Below, one piece after another: positions 60,589 to 64,000 of a stretch of 64,000 nucleotides of DNA; within the stretch, counting starts at the first letter, position 1; the number at the start of each line of letters is the position of its first letter. The stretch comes from Lachnospiraceae bacterium. GTDB lineage: Bacteria > Bacillota > Clostridia > Lachnospirales > Lachnospiraceae. The position numbers and the translations under genes were made by a program. The stretch is taken from assembly GCA_029071325.1 (NCBI GenBank), contig JAIEAP010000001.1, forward strand, positions 41,764-105,763, read 5' to 3'. The notes beneath the pieces are model-generated. The model saw nothing but the letters and a program-made list of their open reading frames with translations, was not told where the DNA came from and did no database searches.

Positions 60589-61479
60589 ATGAAAGTATTG
60601 ATAACCATGCTGCAGGGTTTTTGCATGTCACTGGCGGACAGTGTGCCGGGGGTATCCGGAGGGACGATCGCTTTTATTCTTGGAATCTATGATAAGTTCA
60701 TTTTTTCCCTGAATCATGTGATCAGCGGAACGAAAGAGGAGCGCAAGGAAGCGCTTGTTTTTCTGGTGAAACTGATGGGGGGCTGGGTGATAGGACTCTG
60801 TTCCTCTATCCTGGTACTGGGTTCCATATTTGACAGTCATATCTATCAGCTCTGCTCGCTGTTTTTGGGACTGTCCTTATTTGCAATTCCCATCATCATA
60901 AGGGAAGAACAGGAAGTGTTGAAAGGGAAATATTATAATTTGGTGTTCACAGTACTGGGGGCAGCCATCGTATGTCTGCTTACTTATTTCAACCCCAGCA
61001 AAGGGGATGCGGTGTCCATGGACTTAAGCAGCCTGTCCTTTGGGACTGCAATTTATGTGTTTGCCGTTGCGATGATTGCCATTGCAGCCATGGTGCTGCC
61101 GGGTATTTCCGGTTCTACGCTGCTGCTGATATTTGGAGTTTATGTGCCCATCATTACGGCAATCAAAGAATTCCTGCACATGAATTTTGTCTATGTACCG
61201 GTGCTGTTTGTGTTCGGATTTGGTATGATTGCCGGTGTTCTGACTACCATTAAGCTGGTGAAAAAAGGCCTGGAGCGTTATCGCTCCCAGATGGTCTATC
61301 TGATCTTGGGATTGATGCTGGGCTCCTTTTATGCCATTGTGATGGGACCTACAACGCTGGATGAGCCGCAGGCGGCTATGAGCTGGGGAACCTTTCAGCC
61401 GTTGTTCTTCCTGCTGGGTGCGTTAATCCTTGCGGGCTTACAGCTATTGAAGCGTGTAGTAGAAAACCATGCATCATAA
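60589..61479 (+). CDS. DUF368 family membrane protein (polyprenyl-phosphate translocase-like)
   Basis: 296 residues with about eight or nine spans. Contains the duplicated family motif: DSVPGVSGGTIAFILGIYDKF (residues about 16-36) and VLPGISGSTLLLIFGVY (about 170-186). DUF368 proteins have been linked to recycling of undecaprenyl phosphate (PopT). AAAGGAG sets ATG 60589. Preceded by a terminator-like hairpin within its probable leader. Confidence 0.9.
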   Translation: MKVLITMLQGFCMSLADSVPGVSGGTIAFILGIYDKFIFSLNHVISGTKEERKEALVFLVKLMGGWVIGLCSSILVLGSIFDSHIYQLCSLFLGLSLFAIPIIIREEQEVLKGKYYNLVFTVLGAAIVCLLTYFNPSKGDAVSMDLSSLSFGTAIYVFAVAMIAIAAMVLPGISGSTLLLIFGVYVPIITAIKEFLHMNFVYVPVLFVFGFGMIAGVLTTIKLVKKGLERYRSQMVYLILGLMLGSFYAIVMGPTTLDEPQAAMSWGTFQPLFFLLGALILAGLQLLKRVVENHAS

Positions 61480-61516
61480 CAGCTCAGGCGATGACTGAAC
61501 TGTTCAAAGATATATG

Positions 61517-61628
61517 TTGACAAATAGAGTTCCACATGATACTCTTAGAATAGATTAACCGTTTAAGCAAACCAGGAACAAAATTCTGGGTTTGCTTAAA
61601 ATAGCACTAATTGCTTAAACGGTTAAGC
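61517..61628 (+). promoter_or_regulatory. Promoter with LacI-type operators and a leader hairpin
   Basis: TTGACA (61517-61522), 17-base spacer, TACTCT (61540-61545). Downstream are two 16-base sites in opposite orientation: TTAACCGTTTAAGCAA (61555-61570) and its exact reverse complement (61611-61626). The second lies in the palindrome GCTTAA-ACGG-TTAAGC (61613-61628) with the CG centre usual for LacI-family operators. Between them, TTTAAGCAAACCAG pairs with CTGGGTTTGCTTAAA as a hairpin. Confidence 0.75.
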
Positions 61629-61667
61629 TAAACACAATCTATCACAAAGAGAAAGGAAGAAGGATGT

Positions 61668-62816
61668 ATGAAAAAGGGAAAAATCAGTATTTTCATTGCA
61701 GCAATGGTAATGGGGGCCGTATTATTGACAGGCTGCGGTAAGGATGAGGGAAACATCGGCAGCACAGAGCCGGACACACAACAGCAGGTGCAGGACAATG
61801 TTACAGTTACATTCTATGACTCTGACGGAAGTACCGTGCTGGAGACGAAGGAAGTGGCGGCAGGAACATGTGTGGAGGAATATACGCCGCAGAAAGACGG
61901 ATTTACCTTTGCAGGCTGGTTTGCGACGCCTCAGATGAGCCACAAATTTGACTTTGCAACAGAGATTACGGAAGATACCGACCTGTTCGCAGGATTTGTG
62001 TCTTATCAGGAGGATACCAGAACCTATGCAATCTTAGGAAGCGGAAGCAGTCCTCTGATGATGGAGTCCAACTGGGGGAAGACCATCAATGAAGGTCATA
62101 TGATGGTGAAGGAGGATAACGATCAGGCAAATGTGTATACCATTACGCTGGACTTAAATGAAGGAGATGAATTCCAGTTTGCCATTGATTCTGACTGGCA
62201 CAATCAGAGGGGATATGGATATCTGGATACTATTTCCAAGAATGGCAAAGATTATTTTGCCAACGCCGGAAGCCTGGGGGAGGCAAGTACGAAGCGAGCC
62301 AACATCAAGTGCGCTGTGTCCGGCAATTATACGTTTACGCTGACTACATATCCGGCAGAGGATGTTTATGAGACGGATGCCGCAAGTTATACAGAGGACA
62401 ATAAGGAAGCCTTCAATATCAGCCTTTATGATACGATTACCTGGACTTATAACGGAGCGGCAAGTGCAGGTGCAGAGGATATTGTGACGGATTACTATAT
62501 CAAGGGGGCCAAGATTACGGATTGGCAGGATGTGTATACTGATGAGACGAAGTTCGTAGAGAATAACGGAATCTATACGTTGGAAATTACTTTAGAGGAG
62601 GGCGATGAGTTCCTGTTTACCACACTGGTGACAGCAGGGGATAACAGCAGTGTCGGAACGGAATATGTGCGCTATACCAATATTGCAGCGGATGATGCGG
62701 CAAGTCTCGCATGTGTGACTGAGGGCGGCGGAGCCAATATGGTAGCGGCATCTGCTGGAACTTATGTCTTTACTTATGATCCGGCATCTACCGTGCTGAA
62801 AGTAGAGATGAAATAA
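61668..62816 (+). CDS. Lipoprotein with InlB-type repeat and starch-binding-like domains
   Basis: 382 residues. Lipobox GAVLLTGC near residue 23, then an InlB B-repeat-type module (VTVTFYDSDGSTVLETKEVAAGT...FTFAGWFATPQ, about 45-100). Two similar modules follow with YTITLDLNEGDEFQFAIDSDWHNQRGYG (about 150-178) and YTLEITLEEGDEFLFTT (about 305-321), recalling SusE/SusF-type starch-binding folds. Likely a cell-surface glucan-binding protein. It is preceded by LacI-type operators and followed by a convergent LacI gene and the start of an amylase-like gene, which supports alpha-glucan use. AAGGAAGAAGGATGT precedes the ATG. Confidence 0.78.
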   Translation: MKKGKISIFIAAMVMGAVLLTGCGKDEGNIGSTEPDTQQQVQDNVTVTFYDSDGSTVLETKEVAAGTCVEEYTPQKDGFTFAGWFATPQMSHKFDFATEITEDTDLFAGFVSYQEDTRTYAILGSGSSPLMMESNWGKTINEGHMMVKEDNDQANVYTITLDLNEGDEFQFAIDSDWHNQRGYGYLDTISKNGKDYFANAGSLGEASTKRANIKCAVSGNYTFTLTTYPAEDVYETDAASYTEDNKEAFNISLYDTITWTYNGAASAGAEDIVTDYYIKGAKITDWQDVYTDETKFVENNGIYTLEITLEEGDEFLFTTLVTAGDNSSVGTEYVRYTNIAADDAASLACVTEGGGANMVAASAGTYVFTYDPASTVLKVEMK

Positions 62817-62843
62817 CTCTGCTGAAGTTCAGAACAGTTACAA

Positions 62844-63656
62844 TTACACAACAATGTCGTGGGGGCGCTCCGGCACATGGGAAAGGGCGTCCTCAAGGCA
62901 GTGCATCAGAGCCTCCAGCTTCGCTTCGGTGAGGAGAGGCTTATAATATAGCTGCGGATGTGAAGACAGCAGTTCGTACAGCGTGTGTTCCACAACCAGA
63001 AGATTCTGAGGGGAGGAATGCCCGGGAGCAAGCTGCGCCACATCGGACAGTGTATGTATGTACCGGATGTCTGGGAACAATTCTTCTACCAGACCCTGCC
63101 GTTCCTGATTTGGAGTGGCAAGAAGGCACAGTGTATACGCTTCTCCCTGGAAGTGTGTATCGGCGTCGGCTTTGATAGCTGCGTAATCTGAGTTGATCTG
63201 GAAGAACAGTGGGTCATTGACGATACAGTCAAATGCCAGAAGCGGGATAAAGTTGGCGTCACCAATGGCAAGGAAGCATTCCGTGGACAGATCGTAGCAG
63301 ATGATGGCATCGGCGCGGTCAAACTTCTCGCGATAGCTGCTGTCCAGGTGGATCAGGTCGTAGCCCTGTCGCTGCAGATAGGATGTAAGCAGGCTGGTAA
63401 AATGAAACAGCTCTGCATTTTTGAATATGGACTGGTCAGGTGTGGCTGCGAGAGCGATCATCCGGCTCCTGCTGGTGGCCAGCGCCTGAGCAGACTGGTT
63501 GGGCGTGTAGTCCAGAAGATTGATGATCTGAAGCACTTTTTTTCGTGTTTTTTCACTGATCCTCATATCGGTTCTGTTATTGACCACATAGGAAACAGTG
63601 GCGATGGATACCCCGGCTTCCCGGGCTATATCTTTGATCGTGATCTTCTTGGGCAC
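62844..63656 (-). CDS. LacI family regulator
   Basis: 270 residues from GTG 63656, which follows AAGGAGG (an open frame continues to 63686). The N-terminal LacI helix-turn-helix is complete: ITIKDIAREAGVSIATVSYVVNNR, then the hinge helix NQSAQALATSRS. The sensing part is about 210 residues, shorter than the usual 270, and ends without the standard final subdomain. It could still bind sugar or act as a shortened form. It probably binds the operators at 61555-61628. Its own promoter is clear at 63698-63726. Confidence 0.88.
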   Translation of the reverse strand: MPKKITIKDIAREAGVSIATVSYVVNNRTDMRISEKTRKKVLQIINLLDYTPNQSAQALATSRSRMIALAATPDQSIFKNAELFHFTSLLTSYLQRQGYDLIHLDSSYREKFDRADAIICYDLSTECFLAIGDANFIPLLAFDCIVNDPLFFQINSDYAAIKADADTHFQGEAYTLCLLATPNQERQGLVEELFPDIRYIHTLSDVAQLAPGHSSPQNLLVVEHTLYELLSSHPQLYYKPLLTEAKLEALMHCLEDALSHVPERPHDIVV

Positions 63657-63697
63657 AGCGGCAACCTCCTTGGATAAATAAAACACCGTATTCTCTT

Positions 63698-63726
63698 GTT
63701 ATATAGAATTTGGAAGGTTTTGTCAA
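63698..63726 (-). promoter_or_regulatory. Promoter of the LacI gene
   Basis: On the minus strand: TTGACA (63721-63726), 17-base spacer, TATAAC (63698-63703). Confidence 0.75.
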
Positions 63727-63770
63727 CCGGCAAAAACAGAGGGTTTGCACTTTGTCACCCAGAAATTAAT

Positions 63771-63858
63771 GTGTCAAAAGGTTCGCATCGCAAAGCGATG
63801 TGAACTCTTTGCACAAGAAAGTGTCCATGCTGCCAGAGGCAGTGGGACCTTTTGACAC
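63771..63858. repeat. Multi-hairpin intergenic repeat, copy B
   Basis: Ends GTGTCAAAAGGT (63771-63782) and ACCTTTTGACAC (63847-63858) are exact reverse complements. Inside: TTCGCATCGC-aaa-GCGATGTGAA (63782-63804), a short GCAC..GTG arm near 63811-63823, and CTGCC-aga-GGCAG (63830-63842). Order and end sequences equal copy A at 37639, with a shorter middle arm. Confidence 0.82.
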
Positions 63859-63918
63859 CTAAACATCGAATAAAAAATACAAACCCTCAGGGTAAATGAA
63901 CAGAAAAGGATCAACAAT

Positions 63919-64000
63919 ATGAATGAACATGCATTATTACATATTCCCGATTCCCGCTATTGTTTTGCGACGGGAGAAAGGGAGTTGACCATACGGCTGC
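63919..64000 (+). CDS. Start of a probable alpha-amylase/neopullulanase-type hydrolase (cut by window end)
   Basis: Only 27 codons are visible. ATG 63919 follows AAAAGGA. The product opens MNEHALLHIPDSRYCFATGE and goes on ELTIRL, which resembles the start of the CBM34-type N-terminal domain of neopullulanase-like glycoside hydrolases. Together with the surface lipoprotein and LacI gene just before it, this fits a small alpha-glucan locus. Assignment from so short a piece is tentative. Confidence 0.5.
   Translation, partial: MNEHALLHIPDSRYCFATGERELTIRL

Overview
The window looks like chromosomal DNA of a Gram-positive gut-type anaerobe of the Lachnospiraceae (Clostridia). The reasons are the gene families (DUF6142, DUF368, DUF1836, YerC/YecD, an LXG type VII secretion locus, a TPKTGD-type sortase substrate), strong AGGAGG ribosome binding sites, sigma-A-like promoters and moderate GC. 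The genus cannot be fixed from the sequence. No rRNA, tRNA or CRISPR array was seen.

Layout. 1-3.8 kb: end of a pyrimidine operon (pyrC partial, pyrF, pyrK, pyrD). 3.8-15.7 kb: accessory DNA separating pyrE from the other pyr genes. It holds an XRE regulator and a large sortase-anchored surface protein with matching promoter/operator modules, a tandem pair of Rpn-family nuclease genes, a DUF2804 gene, a PHP phosphatase, an iron alcohol dehydrogenase, a small antisense-strand gene, a group II intron scrap, a YefM/YoeB toxin-antitoxin pair and the first codons of a lost integrase. 15.7-20 kb: pyrE with a VanZ-like protein, a DUF6142 protein, an HD hydrolase and an M29 aminopeptidase. 20.1-25.9 kb: an LXG locus whose effector gene is frameshifted near its start. 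It is followed by a head-to-tail array of six copies (one broken) of a membrane-anchored protein, and the effector's own C-terminus carries the same domain. This array is the most unusual system in the window.

26-36.5 kb: housekeeping metabolism: purE, an NhaC-type antiporter, an EamA transporter, purM-purN-purD, thyA, an AEC transporter and ilvB-ilvN. 36.5-49.7 kb: mixed genes (membrane protein, methyltransferase, Hsp33, NAD synthase, HD-GYP protein, PAP2 protein, L,D-transpeptidase, two aminotransferases including hisC, an orphan substrate-binding lipoprotein, YerC, DUF1836). 50-58.2 kb: pcrA, a small acidic membrane protein, rlmD, an AlkC-like/GNAT fusion, and a TetR-DUF1330-MBL-DUF1848 cluster with duplicated TetR-type operators. 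58.2-64 kb: AraC regulator and MFS transporter, DUF368 protein, then the start of an alpha-glucan locus (InlB-repeat/starch-binding-like lipoprotein with LacI-type operators, a LacI regulator, and the first codons of a probable amylase-like hydrolase).

Two copies of a multi-hairpin non-coding repeat with TGTCAAAAGGT ends lie at 37.64-37.77 kb and 63.77-63.86 kb. Family assignments come from reading motifs; no database search was run.
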